Assembly: GCF_037126465.1 (NCBI RefSeq)
Contig: NC_088204.1
Location: 17,614,804 to 17,678,803 of the forward strand
Reading direction: 5' to 3'
DNA: 64,000 nucleotides
DNA from: Ornithodoros turicata
Lineage: Eukaryota > Arthropoda > Arachnida > Ixodida > Argasidae
Shown piece by piece: positions 12,725 through 25,092 of the stretch (its first letter is position 1; each line of letters starts with the position of its first letter). A program made the position numbers and the translations under genes. Under the pieces are notes generated by a model. The model searched no databases and was not told the origin of the DNA. It saw only the letters and a program-made list of their open reading frames with translations.

Positions 12725-15700
12725 CAGTCTGGTGCCGATTGTGTATTAGATAGTTCTGCCACTTCACTATCTGGCAGGGCTTTAAACAATTCGTTCAGCG
12801 AGTTTATATCGGGAACAGGCGAGAACGCTCGAGAAGCGGGTGCTAGCCCAGGTTAACGTTAGCGAATTTCTTGAAACCTGCTGGTCACTCTTCCGCCCGC
12901 AAGTGCCTTGGTAAAAAATCCGAGAAGCTTGGCGTGAATTGCGGGGTAGGGGAAGCGAGAACTGTTCACTGTACGGTCTGTTCGCGACAAGTGGAATTCC
13001 CGGATATTCTGTCCCCTTCCGGGGACAGCCTCTTCGCAGTAACCCCGTAAAAACTACGCGTCGCTGTTTGTTGTAGTCAGCAACATTGGTTATTCTCTTC
13101 TGACTCACGTTATCATGTCCAGACTTGAAGGCGAATTTTGTCCTGAAGAAAAAAAAACAAAAAAAAAGGGGGGGGGGGAGGAGATATTGCAGGAACTTAG
13201 CAGCCCTTTCAGTGTGTCAAAAGAAGAATTCAGAACCTGCGAAAGGTTGAAATATGGCAGGGGAAAAAATATGAAAAATGTTTGAAATAATGATAATAAA
13301 TAATGATAAATGATACATAAAAATAATGAAAAATATTTGAAATATCCTACTCGAAGACATATACAACGAAAGTTAAGTCGACTAATGAGTTTTAAAGTCC
13401 CAAACGACTGGCTTTTTCTTTCTTTCTCTCTTTATTTATTTTATTTTTTTTAAGTCTGCAGTTTTCCAATTTCCATCTGTCACAAGGAAGAATTGAAAAA
13501 TCATTTGTGCACAACAGTGCTGCGCCTTCGAGTGGAACATAATTTGGCACGCATAACTCCTCTTCTGTGTTTTTCCTGGTTCCCTGGCACGACTAGACGG
13601 TATCGGTTTTATGGCTTCTGCGGCATTATTACTCTTATTCTTGCGAGGCTGTCTCGAGCGTTCCAGACGTTTGTTAACGTCTTAAGCGTGCTGGCCGCTG
13701 ATCTGCTGTCTGTCACTGGCGCGTGCACTTTTTGTTCGTACATAGCACCGTTCTGTGCAGTCGCAGTCTCGTATCATATAACAAATGCTTAAAAAGAAGC
13801 CAGTTCTACGAGTGGGAAAATCACAGTAAGTTACAAAACTGGGAAGCGAATGTAGAGCGTACAGAGTTTTCCCTCTGTTTTCAATGCTAATGACATTGAA
13901 ATGTGTCGAATACTTGGAAAAGCTACCATACTCTAGCGCGATCCGACGTAGAGGACAAGATTATTCCGTAATATATATTTTTTAGCTCGCTGTATTAATC
14001 CACGTACCGTCCATTGTACCGGTTGTCATAAGTTGTTCGTGTTGTAAGTTGTCGAGTTCTCAGCTGACGTAAAGCTGCGAATTTTACTGTATTTCTTGAG
14101 CTGCCATACTAGCCCGGCCTCTTGGTTCGACTCAACGATATCATTCTAAAGAAGAGAGAGAGAGAGGGGGGAGGGCGCTAAAAAATGCTTCCCACGCTCC
14201 TACATGTCGCCACGTCACCAGGCCACTTGACGTCATGCAAATACGGCACATCGGCTATGACATGGTATCCCGTTACTAAAATGAAACGTCCGCTATATCG
14301 CGTGTATAAAAAAAGACGAGAGCATGTTTAGGGCGGGCATATGTCCCTGCGAACGGCGGGCATAACGTGACTTCAGCGTCCCCGCACGCTGTAACGTCGA
14401 GCAGACGACCAAGGACGTGACCTTGATGCGCCTCAGATGTCCCTCTCGGCTCGTTATGTAGCGGCCCATCTGTATGCGGTGTTGGGTTCACGTTGGAGAG
14501 GACGGCTCGCAGACGACGCGCTTTTTCGGGTCCTATCGTGGCGTTCGCACGTACGGAGTACCGCTTTTGGTTTTCCCAATAAAGTGGCACGCGGGTTGAT
14601 TGCAGGGTGCGCTTGTTTTGGAATAAGGTACGCGCGCGCGCCCTTGTTTCCGGCACCGATAACGTTCGGCCGTGAAAAGCGAGCTTGCAAAACGGACCCA
14701 GCTGCTGATGGGCAAAGGGGACCAGTATAGTTGCACGCAGTAAAATGCAGGCAGCGCAACTAAAAAAAGGGGGGGGATATATTTATTAGACGAAAAGGAA
14801 AACAAAAACGGGGGGAAAGGTCAGCCAAACGGGACGTCGGCTTGCTATTCCGGAAAGAAAGAAATAAATAAAAAGAAAAGAAAATGAATTAGGAAATAAA
14901 GGATAAACTAACAAAGGATGAAAGAAGAATAAAGTACATTAAAGACAAACAAACGGTGAAAGAATGATGAGATGGATCACAGAAGATAACTTTAAAAAGA
15001 AAGCATGAGGTTAATGCGTTGAGGATGAGAGTGGGGCACTGAAGAATGAGATTGCACGACTGGAGTTCACAGGCTGTTCATAAGACCTGAATCGCTCAAG
15101 AAGGGACTGTGCGCACATGTACCGACGTTAAGTTACTTTCTGCTACAGCATTATATAGGACTTCATATTTCAATTTACACTTAGTTACAAAGCGCGCTTT
15201 CGTTAATGATTCTGCATTTCAACATGAACATATACTTCCGTTAATTTAATCTTGAAAGTGCTTGAGAGCAATGATTCCACGTTACTGGTTGGTTCATAAA
15301 ATAAAAAGTACATTACGCTACGACGACGATATGGTTTACTTCTTGTAGGAAATTAAAAAAGAAAAAGAGGCCTTACATTATCCTCAGTGTCATCATTTTC
15401 GAAGAAAAAATGCAAGGAACACAAATACGGACCACTTAAACACGAACTGCACTTTGTGTTACTGCGCGTACTAACACCACGAATGTGAATACGTATTGTA
15501 TTATCTATAAAAGGACTACAGAGGCACGTCTTCAATTAGATTAGGTACTCTTGCTTATTTCTCTGTCACTTACCCAGCAGAAATTTAGCGCTCCTTTAAT
15601 AGGTTTGCCGAAGTCGCGATGGGAAAAACCTGAGGGAGTACCGAGGCTCGAAAAAAAAGGAGAAAAAAAAAAGCCGCCTGTGAGTCTTTCTGTTATTGCT

Positions 15701-16860
15701 TAACAAAACAATATACATTGTCATGTCCGTTTTTTTTTTTTTCCTACACGTGCGCTAACATTCGCTGTGAATTTTTATGAAGGACACTCTTTCTCTGCTT
15801 GATCTCTCAGCCCTGGTAATTGTCACGAACAGAGAGCCGTCCTCAAGTTTCGGCGACCATTTAGAAACTGATGACATTTCTCTTCCCGCGTTAAGTTAAA
15901 GGATCCATTTCCTTAATGGAGGCCAGCGTCATATGTAACCATAGTCAATAGTGTCCCCCCTCCCTCAATCTCTTTCAATCTCTCCCTCACAGTCGCTCGA
16001 AGAACGACAAAGGATAAGCGGAACACAAAAAGAGAAAGTCGGAAAAGCAGAAAATGTGAAAATCGATGGAGAGAATGTGGCTCTAGGGTATCAGAAAAGA
16101 AAGAAAGAAAAAAAGTCTCTCCGACAGATTTCAGGCGTCTCAGGTAACTTTACGCCTGGTTGGGCTAGATTGAATATCGGAGATTTTACAAAAATCAATT
16201 GTAGTACGGAACATTCGTTGAAAAAAATAAGTGTGTTGGGGGAAGTATTAAATTCGTTGGATAAGGTCTTGGAGGGCGGCTGTGCTTCTCTCTGCTGGTG
16301 ATGCCTGTCAACGGTACTCATTTCTCTAGAATAATCTTTGCGTTGTTCCGATGCTGTCTCGTGCAGAACGAGGTTTTCGGAGACGTTTGTCAGAAATTAA
16401 TTTCCTTCCGGCGTCCTCAGCAGGCTGCGACGTTTAGTCTAAGCATGATTCCAGTAACGGTTGTTTGGGCCATGTCCCCGTTTAATGTCATCATTTTGGT
16501 AAGCTTGGTTGTTGCTATAGTTGAGATCGAATATTTCCTACTCTTGTTTTCTTTACCGTTTCGGATTTCACTGTTCGGAACTCCAGTTTGAAGTCGCCAC
16601 ATAGTAGCAAGCGTTGTGTTCTGACCCCTATTGATACAAATAACGTCGTGACGGTGAAGGAGTATATAATTGGTAGTTTATCTGCCGCCTGCGTTGCAAC
16701 ATACCGTGGCCGGTATATACCGGATTTTGATTGAGAGTATGTAATAACTATACAGCTCTTGCAATAGAGCAGGTAGCACCCATCGTGGGTTGCTGAAAGC
16801 ACCAAGGATTACTTTATTTTACTAATTTATTAACTAACTAACTACCGCGTAACTTATGCA
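12725..16860. other. No gene seen
   Basis: Low-complexity A/G runs (13147-13182), TA-rich stretches and A-rich DNA at 14.8-15.0 kb. Nothing recognised. Confidence 0.5.
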
Positions 16861-17307
16861 TAGGTTTCCGCGTTTTCGGTTTTAATCGGAAAACACCGAA
16901 AACATACGCCGGGTAAATTTTCCCTGATTCGGTTTAATCGAAAAACACCGAATACAGAGGGACATTCCAGGACAGGGATAAATTGCTGCACATGTCTAGC
17001 AAGTTGTTGATGCATGTCAGAAAACCACACAGAAATACGATGCTTGTGAAAAATGTCCGTTTACTTTTTCTACTACTCTGATATCACAAAGCTGGTAATT
17101 CGTATTGATTGTTGTTACTTGTAAGGCTGCGCTAGACGCACAGCACTGAAATTACATTGTGATTTCTATTCGCCGATAAATATCGGGTAAACCATGTACA
17201 CGACAGAAAAAAAACATCGAAAACGCCGATTTCGTGAAAATCAATAAGCACCGAAAAAACATACGCAGAGTCCGCCCAAAAATAAAAATCGAAAACGCGG
17301 AACCCTA
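16861..17307. mobile_element. hAT-like miniature element, 447 bases
   Basis: Inverted ends TAGGTTTCCGCGTTTTCGGT and, at the right, the complement of TAGGGTTCCGCGTTTTCGAT. The 8-base target CTTATGCA is exact on both sides (16853-16860 and 17308-17315). The interior repeats ACACCGAA and AAAACATACGC motifs. Non-coding. Confidence 0.88.
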
Positions 17308-18822
17308 CTTATGCATGAGCACGACACACTCGTCGATACAATATCCAACGAGGGATTTCAAGGGATGCTGTGGATGAAAAGGTATTTACAGTGGGACTCG
17401 AAGCCACACTTGCATTAGAAGTTATGCTACTCATGCGTCTCATCGGGAAGCACCGCCGTAACGCGTCAAGTTACGCAAGCGACAGGAGTAGAACCTAACC
17501 TAAACATAGCTTTGGCCAGCCCCTGACTCATTGACGAAACGCACGCCCGTACACTGCTCAAGACCCACACCAAGTGTCATTCCCCGTGCCCCATTGTCTT
17601 TTCTTGAACGCAAGGTGGATATTTCAATCACGTCTGGCGGCCAGAATCCGACGGAGGCGAGCCGGCGAGATACCGAATAGCAACACAACGGGATGTCATT
17701 CACGGAGATTGAAAAAACAAAACACCGTGGGGTGCCCTAGCAGCGGGTGCTTAAATTTAGAGCGATAGCATATCTGCTCTAGAGTCACGCCGTCGTGGCT
17801 TCTGTAGGTTTGTCTGAACAAAGACAGGTGCCTGTGCGATCGGTGTTTACAAGCATCGCCACAGCGGGAATCTCTCGTATAGTTGCCAGATGGTGATTGC
17901 GGCTTCGAGCCTTGACAGGTCAGTGTGTGCATGAACTCGAGTTGGGTGGAGGGGGTTAATTACAGTTAGCGGGTCCATGACCGCTGCGTCTTTACAAGCC
18001 GTGGAGCAGGTAATTTTTAAATCCTTTCTTCGTCCTTATACTTCGCGTAAAATCGACCACGGAAATTAATAATTTGTATTTTTTTACTTATTACCACTTA
18101 TTGTGTATTATTTACCGTTATCTACCACTACTTCTTCCATCAGAGCCAGCAATTCACGCAGTTTCTAGAACTGATAAAAATGATAATTAGCATTTAAGAG
18201 TGACACCGCAGCATATGACGAGAACAGTGCCAGCACTATCATATTTTAATTTTACCCATCCTCGTCCTCCTCACCCACTTCAGTCCCGTCGCAGCACTAA
18301 AATGCTATCCACATTTTCGACCTCAGACCCCACATGTGTACAGAAAAATTCACTTATATGTGATTTACGATGTGAGCGCCACGACCATTTCAGGTTAGTG
18401 TCTGCAGCAGCCAACACTAATGTCCTGGGTACATACTGTCGTCACCAAGAGAGGCTACCTGTGCAACTGGTACTCTTTACAAAGACAGAAAAACTGTCCC
18501 ACATACCGCGTGTCAGCCGGCGCCGTTTCAGATTTTCAGTAGTGTGTGCATTGCCCTCAAGTAGGGAACTTGACTATGGAAGTTGACCCTTTTGCCCATA
18601 TTCCAACTCTAGCCTATATATTGGAGAACAACTCCACTCATAGTGGAATTGCAGTGTGTACCCCCAGACCATGCGAACAATCCAGAACTCGGGCAGGATC
18701 GCTTCGGAGGCTGGTACAGTTCCTGCTTGCTGACTGTGCACGCATTCAACTTAAGAACTGCACAAAATGTAGACCGTCAACCATAACAGGGCTGCTCCGC
18801 TGAAGAATTTGTACTGCAACGC
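17308..18822. other. No gene seen
   Basis: Nothing recognised beyond short frames. Confidence 0.5.
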
Positions 18823-18905
18823 AGCGTCACCAGATGGCGCCTGTAGGACTTCTATAGTTTCGTCGTCGACACACTACTTGTCGCGCCGTAAAATGACGTG
18901 GCGAG
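18823..18905. repeat. Dispersed repeat pair, copy B
   Basis: See the copy at 753. The two copies are in the same orientation 18 kb apart and are diverged. Confidence 0.5.
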
Positions 18906-20619
18906 CTATCGCATCCAATAGGAACAAGCGTAGGGCAGAGCTTATGTTAAACACGACCCATGGTCTAACACTCACTTTGAACATGGCGAAGACGACGGGT
19001 GGAAGGCGATCACCGGTAAGAACGACTCAAGGACTCCATACAGGCGCTGCTCAAGTCCCAGGTGCGCACGGAGACTCGCACGCATGTCTGTGCAGTCTGT
19101 GCTTCTACGGTCTGGGCCACCGAACGCAAGTCGGAGGCTGTACCGGCACACCTGAAAGTAAATTTTCGAAAATACCAAAGCCAGCGGCTTTTGCTCATTC
19201 CACGTGACAGGCAGCGAGTATAGAAACTGTAGTGGTGGTCTTCATCGGAGCGGCCCCCTACTAGATATCAGGAGGAGATCGAATAAGAAACGGGTGACCG
19301 GCTATCCTGTCCATCTCCCACTATGTGTATCGGCTCCTGTTTGCTGCCAGGGTGTCACTCCAATTTAGAAACGTGACACCCCGGTGTTTCGTGAACTTTT
19401 GTCCCAGGCTGTACGATAGGAGAACTACCTGTGTGGAAAGCAACATAAGATTAGGAACAATCTTTCCAGGAGCCGGCAATACTGCCTCGCGGGCAGCATA
19501 ACCGTAAAATGCAAAGAAATATTCTTGCGAACACGTATTGTATGCCTTCAAGCACCGTTCCACTGGTTCTATCATAACTTAGCTTCTCGGTGTGGAGAGC
19601 TCAGTGCTGCGCTCCTTGTAACTTGTTTTTTTCGTCTGCTGCTTTTCTTGTCGCTATTACAGATCCATTTGCATATATCTTGATACAGAATATGAAGATA
19701 ACATACACGTGAAATGTGTATGAGGTCGTTCTCTTCGATGTTTCTATGCGCATGCCCTCTAGTCTCTGCGGAAGGCTATAATTATTGCGACTTCATCACA
19801 TAATCAGCGCTACAGGTGACTTGGAGTGGGCAGTGCCACACTTGTGGAGCCGTAGTCTCCATATTTTGTAATCCAATCCAATCTGCATTTGCTTCGGGCA
19901 AATGCAGTGCCACTTCGAAAGGCGGGGGGGGGGGGGGGATATGTTTAATTTTACAAGAGTTGTAATTGTATTTACAAGAGGCTTCGAGGTGCTTTCCTGT
20001 TCTCTTCCAACCGAGGCGACCTCGAAAATGAAAACGGGTTGACGCTATCCTGGTTGCGACGTGCTCCCATGCGATTAGGAGCGACGATCCGATTGGTAGG
20101 CTACTAAAGGCACGTAAGGAAGGAGTCAATCACGGTTGAAAGAGCTGCGCTGAACGGATTCGCTGATTGGCCGCTCGCTTTTCACTCGCCCTTTTCAGAC
20201 AAATTCGTCTCGTGTCCTCCAAGGCCATTGACTTTCGGCCACTAATTAAAGCGGCTTGTCTTTGATTACGTCAAATGATTAGAGAGACGGGCTGTGGTAA
20301 GCGGTTCTGGCAGATTGCTGTTGTGGTGGCATTATGGCTGTAATAGGTCTGGAACTCTGGCTGGTTTGCTTTTAAATTAGTTTTCTTGGCAGGAATCCCA
20401 CACCCATTGTCCCATTTGTTTTTAAGTTGTTGCGCTGCTGGTGTGGGATTCCTGCAAATAAAATGCTCATTCCTAGCACTTTGAATGTTTTTACCTTTTG
20501 AATTAGTATCTAGCATCGTCACAGGATGGGCCCCTTGTTGCTGTTGCCTACCCCCATTTGAACCAGCAGTCAAATTTTCCATGTGATAAAGTAATTTTAG
20601 ATTATTCTCTTTTTAAAAC
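18906..20619. other. No gene seen
   Basis: Contains a 16-base G run at 19922 and overlapping short frames only. Confidence 0.5.
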
Positions 20620-20886
20620 ACATTTTGGCCAAGTGGTCAAGGTGCTAAACAAAGGGAGGTGGCGTGTTCGAAGCCTACCAATAGCCGTGTTCTCTGAAGC
20701 TTTCCCTGGTTCTCCCGGATACTTTACAAACAGATGGCGTCACGGTTCTCCCTGAAATCTGTACCAGACTCATGCTAACACCCCTATCGTACTCCTTCGT
20801 GCTTCATCATCTGTACACTGCTTATATCCAGTCCTTACCTATAACGCGCTGCAGGGACAGAATAAAAAAAAGAAGAAGAAAGAATA
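20620..20886 (+). mobile_element. tRNA-derived SINE
   Basis: Contains a perfect RNA polymerase III A box, TGGCCAAGTGG (20626-20636), and B box GTTCGAAGC (20666-20674), spaced as in a tRNA. An unrelated body and an A-rich tail (AATAAAAAAAAGAAGAAGAA) follow. Ticks are known to have tRNA-derived SINEs (Ruka in Rhipicephalus); membership was not tested. Confidence 0.7.
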
Positions 20887-20937
20887 ATTCACAATTTTGC
20901 GGACATCGGACGACGTGCATTACAAAGGCCGGATCCA

Positions 20938-21057
20938 CATATAGAACCGCAATCTTCATATTTTTAACTCGTATTCAGTCCAATTTAATCCACTCTTATA
21001 TGGAACCACAATCTTCATATTTTTAACTCGAATACAGTCCAATCCAATCCACTATTA
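20938..21057. repeat. Tandem duplication of a unit of about 60 bases
   Basis: Two adjacent copies sharing AATCTTCATATTTTTAACTC and CAGTCCAATyyAATCCACT. It directly follows the SINE tail region. Confidence 0.75.
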
Positions 21058-21880
21058 CAAAGCCGCGACAAGCCAATCGCAGTACTCCTCCGATGTAGCT
21101 GACATCTAAGACCCCGTGCAAGCACTCACCACATCTGTGGAATTATCAGTGCATCCGCGTACAACCTTTAAGAAAAAAAAAGGATTTTGGTTTTTCCAAT
21201 TAATTTATTACGCGTTCGTACTTCACTTTCGTCTTTCATAACGTGCGAACCACTATATAGCCTGAAGTCAGGCCTTCCTCCATGAATGTGCGTTCGCCTC
21301 AGAATGGCCTTGGTGCGAGTTCGCAGAACTCGATCTGTCCTCCATGGTAGGAAACGTCCTGCAGGTGCTGTTTGGTACCACTGTTTGAATAAGCTTTATA
21401 TATATACATATACACTGTATGTGCGTGTGTGCAAGCCGGCGCTGCGTCGAGCTGGAACGCGGATATGTTGAAGCGATTTCAAAGTCACAATTATGTTTTA
21501 CTAAATGCGTGCGTAGTCTGCGATAGGCCGCGAAAACGGAGCAAAGACAGGGCCGTTATGAGGTTGGCTACTAGTGGAGCAGTTATTATGTGTAGTGGCA
21601 GCCTTGGTAACACTATCGATGTGGGTTTTTTTGCTCTCTAAACGTTGTTATGCTCCCTTGAAGGATGTTTGTTCCGTTACACAAGATAGGGTTTTCTTTA
21701 TACATGTATAGCATTTAATACATATCTTGAATGCATCTCCGAACTGCCACTCGCCTCCGGCCACAACATTCTCAAGCAAGTGACCCCTTATTACACAGAG
21801 AAATAAGAGAGAAAAATACAACGAATCTGTGCTTGACGGCTAATGTGTTGTTATTCTTTGCACACATCTAAGCAAACCTG
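21058..21880. other. No gene seen
   Basis: Nothing recognised. Confidence 0.5.
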
Positions 21881-22460
21881 TGCAGTAATTACAAGTAAAA
21901 CCAGTTTACTGTAATTAAATTAGTTGTACTTGATCACATCGAAGATTACATTCTTTAGTATGTAACCGCAACTAATTACTTTTCCAAGTTTTTTATAGTG
22001 TACGTGGAGTAACATTTGGAAGTACTTTGCATACGATTTGAGGTTCAACCTCAGTTTAAATTTTGAATAATTTTCGCAAAATCCTCGTCATTTACTCATC
22101 TCCTAGGCATAAGGCAAAAAAATGCCTTTCTTCATCGTGTGACTCTGGCATTTTAAGGCCAAAATTTCGCCAAATTTCTGCGACACTTTTGCGGCCTCAG
22201 TTCAGGCATGTTTCTAGGTTTTTGCTAAACACAGATTTCTGGTATAGTCCGCTAGTGATTTCATTTGTGCTCGCAATAAATATTTCCAATTTGTAATGCG
22301 TTCTTAGGGCAGAAGAATGAAGTTGTTCACCAAGATTATGTGTTGAAATGAACGCAGCTCGGTGTAATTGAATTGCTTTTGGGACTTACTGTAATTTAAG
22401 TACTGTTGTAGCATGTAGGTTTAATCGCAGTTAAATTACACCCGAAAAGTAGTTTTTACA
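21881..22460. repeat. TAATT-rich dispersed element, copy 2 (inverted relative to copy 1)
   Basis: Same terminal clusters (GTAATTACAAGTAAAAC, TACTGTAATTAAATTAG) and a middle that is the reverse complement of copy 1. A non-autonomous DNA transposon is likely. Confidence 0.65.
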
Positions 22461-24059
22461 GGTCTGCGTCCAAGCTGCACAATAAGAACGGCCTCTTTGT
22501 GAGAAATCCGTGCTTGCATCGCAGGCGGGCACATCGTGCAGCTGCGCTTATCACACCCCGTAAATTACGCTGTTGAGTTCCAAAGACCGCCTCGTGCAGA
22601 TACTAGGCGATAGGTTCAGTTCACCCCGTTTTTCACACACGCACGCGTCGGCGCGTTGCAGCCGCGTGAAGTCGTCGCTTGTTTGCGGCGACTCAGCGGA
22701 AAGAAACTTGGAGGGAATCCAAACAAGGAAAACAAAGGAATAAAAAAACAATGGCGTTAATCATTTGTACAACAACAAGCGCATCATCATAATGCAACCG
22801 CTGTTGCTGTGCCGTTTTTTTCTCCCTTATTGTGCATGCGTCTTGTACTATATAGAATCAACTGGATTGATACCCCCTTGTTTCCTACTCACCACCTGCT
22901 TACGTCAGCGGTGATGAATTTACGATCCAGAGCGCATTCCAGCTACGATCCCTTCACAATGGGTATTTCAATCACGATAAAGGGGTAAGAAACAAGAGTG
23001 ATCGACACGATTCTGTGTAGCGAGTGCGCTAACCCGGGATCACGAAGTATATGCGGGAGGGGGACTCTTTCGTTTCGTCTAGGACGGTCGTAAACACCGT
23101 GTGCCGTCGAGCAAGGTGAGGTGACGTGTCGAACGTGAGCGCCACAGTGTGTATCTGGCGCATAAAGGGATTCGATGGCAGGGGAGAGAATAGGTGCAGG
23201 CAAGCTGGTATTGATGCATGATGACAGCCGAGAGGCGCACGGAGACGCTGAGGATCTCTCTCCCTCTTTCCGTGCCTTTCGGTTGGCATGATGATTGGTT
23301 ATGGTTTGGTATGCATTATGGTATTGGTTTTTGGCATTATGATGGATATATTCGTTATGGTTTTCGAGTTGCGCGGAACGATACACTTCGCATTTCTGGT
23401 TTGTGGAAAGCGCGAAGCACACAGCTTTTTTGTGACGATGAACATAACTGCATAAGTGTCACAAAATGGCGTGTGCCTCCGGTCTCCAAGGGGTCACGGG
23501 AGGTAACGATGTCATTTGGGATGATGGTTGGCTGTGTGTTGCGTGGCTTATCCGCGTACAGAACATGGGGCATCTAATTTTCGCGCAGGTTGTTCTTTCG
23601 TGCTTTCTGTTCACCTTCGTTTTCTCAGTGCAACTACAGTGCTGTGGTGCAACCAAAAGCGCTAAAAACACAACGAAAGACGACATACGATCCTCTTCGC
23701 GCGCGTGCGTGTGTGTCCTCTTTCGTCGTAGTTTCAGCGGTTTTAGTTACAATGACTGACTACGAATACGCTCAGTATGGGTGTTCTAAGATCCTTTTCT
23801 GCTTTGTTTCTTTCTCAATCGCTATCTTTCTTCCCTCCCTTTTTTATGGCGTAGTATTGTTCGACTGTCTGTTATCGTGAATGCTTCTATCGGGCTGTTT
23901 GTTGCTAGTGTTATCCACGCTTCCAAGTTCTTCAGATGGAGGGTTGAAACTTCTGCTTGATGTTTCCGCATATTTTTTAATAAGTCAAGAAAGAGACGGC
24001 AATGTGCGAAAAATTCCATATTTTTTATTTTTCAATCAATCGGACACAATCTCCTTGCG
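22461..24059. other. No gene seen
   Basis: Overlapping frames of 60-160 codons on both strands at 22.9-23.9 kb, none with a domain or repeat pattern I know. Confidence 0.5.
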
Positions 24060-24427
24060 AACTTAAAGATGCCGTTACCTTGAACACAAAGGGAACGGGA
24101 GTCGTCCGTGGCACCGTTCGTGATTTATGGATGAAAAGAACCTGAAATGTGTGATCTCCATCTTTCTCTGCTTCTCAAGAAGGCCGCCAGGCGGCCAATG
24201 CGATTCGTCCAATCATCGTAGGGGATCGTTTGAGGAGACCAATCCGAGGCCTCTCCGCATTGTCGCGTTTCTTGAGGAGACGGAATGTGTACATTGCTGT
24301 TCTCTTTCGCTTATACATCACGGACCACGCAACGGGTGAATCCCGTTCCTTTTATGTTGGTATCAAGGGAACGTCATCGTTCATCCCGCGAGAGGAACTC
24401 TTTGCACTTTGTGCCCTTTCAAAATAG
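24060..24427. repeat. Dispersed element, copy 1 (related to 54632)
   Basis: Shares the order GATG.CGTTACCTTGA, TTCTC..CTTCTCAAGAAGG, GATCGTTTGAGGA.ACCAAT, TTGCACTTT with the element at 54632. Its right end TTTGCACTTTGTGCCC agrees with the AAAGTGCAAA end of that copy. Confidence 0.6.
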
Positions 24428-24894
24428 CCGCACGAGCTATTTTAGCTCACCTTCATCTATCACCCTTCTCATCATTATCAAAACAAAATTGTTATTCTTC
24501 TTAGTACGTAAATATTTGCATGTTTGTACTGCGTTCCTCATGGAAGAATAACGTTGCACGTCAGAATTATGTATTGAACTGAACGTAACTCAGGATCGGT
24601 GTTGAAATGAACATAACACAGACGGTATTCGACCCTATTCCTCCCGGTACAAACGGAAATATATTTATGAACTACGGGTAAACGCGTTGCGAAACCGTAT
24701 CTCCGGCTCGAACGTGCTCACAATCGCACACATTGTTGCGTACACGCGTTGTGTTCACGATGATCCAAGAACGGGATTCAGTTGAGTGGAAGGCGTTCCG
24801 ATAAGATATAAGCTAGTCGCTGTATTCCTTTCAAGTGGCTCACATCCTAGTCTTTGATTTGCGGCTTCCTAGACTCCCTTTCGTGAACGAGTAA

Positions 24895-25092
24895 AAATCA
24901 CGGACATCGTGAAGATTACTGCATATCTTAAATAACGCTGAATCCCAAATCGCGTGCAAATTAATTCAAGAAGTAACTCCTTGTGCATTACGAATTGCTT
25001 GCAAAGGCAATTAAGCTATAGTTAGAATTTCATAATACCGAAAGCAATTAGTTACAGTACCTGGGTTACTTCTAAATCAATAACGTTACCGG
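24895..25092. repeat. TAATT-rich element fragment
   Basis: Shares AAAATCACGGACATCGTGAA with copy 1 (AAAATCGCGGACGTCGTGAA near 3374) and TAATT-type clusters near 25010-25070. A truncated family member. Confidence 0.55.
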
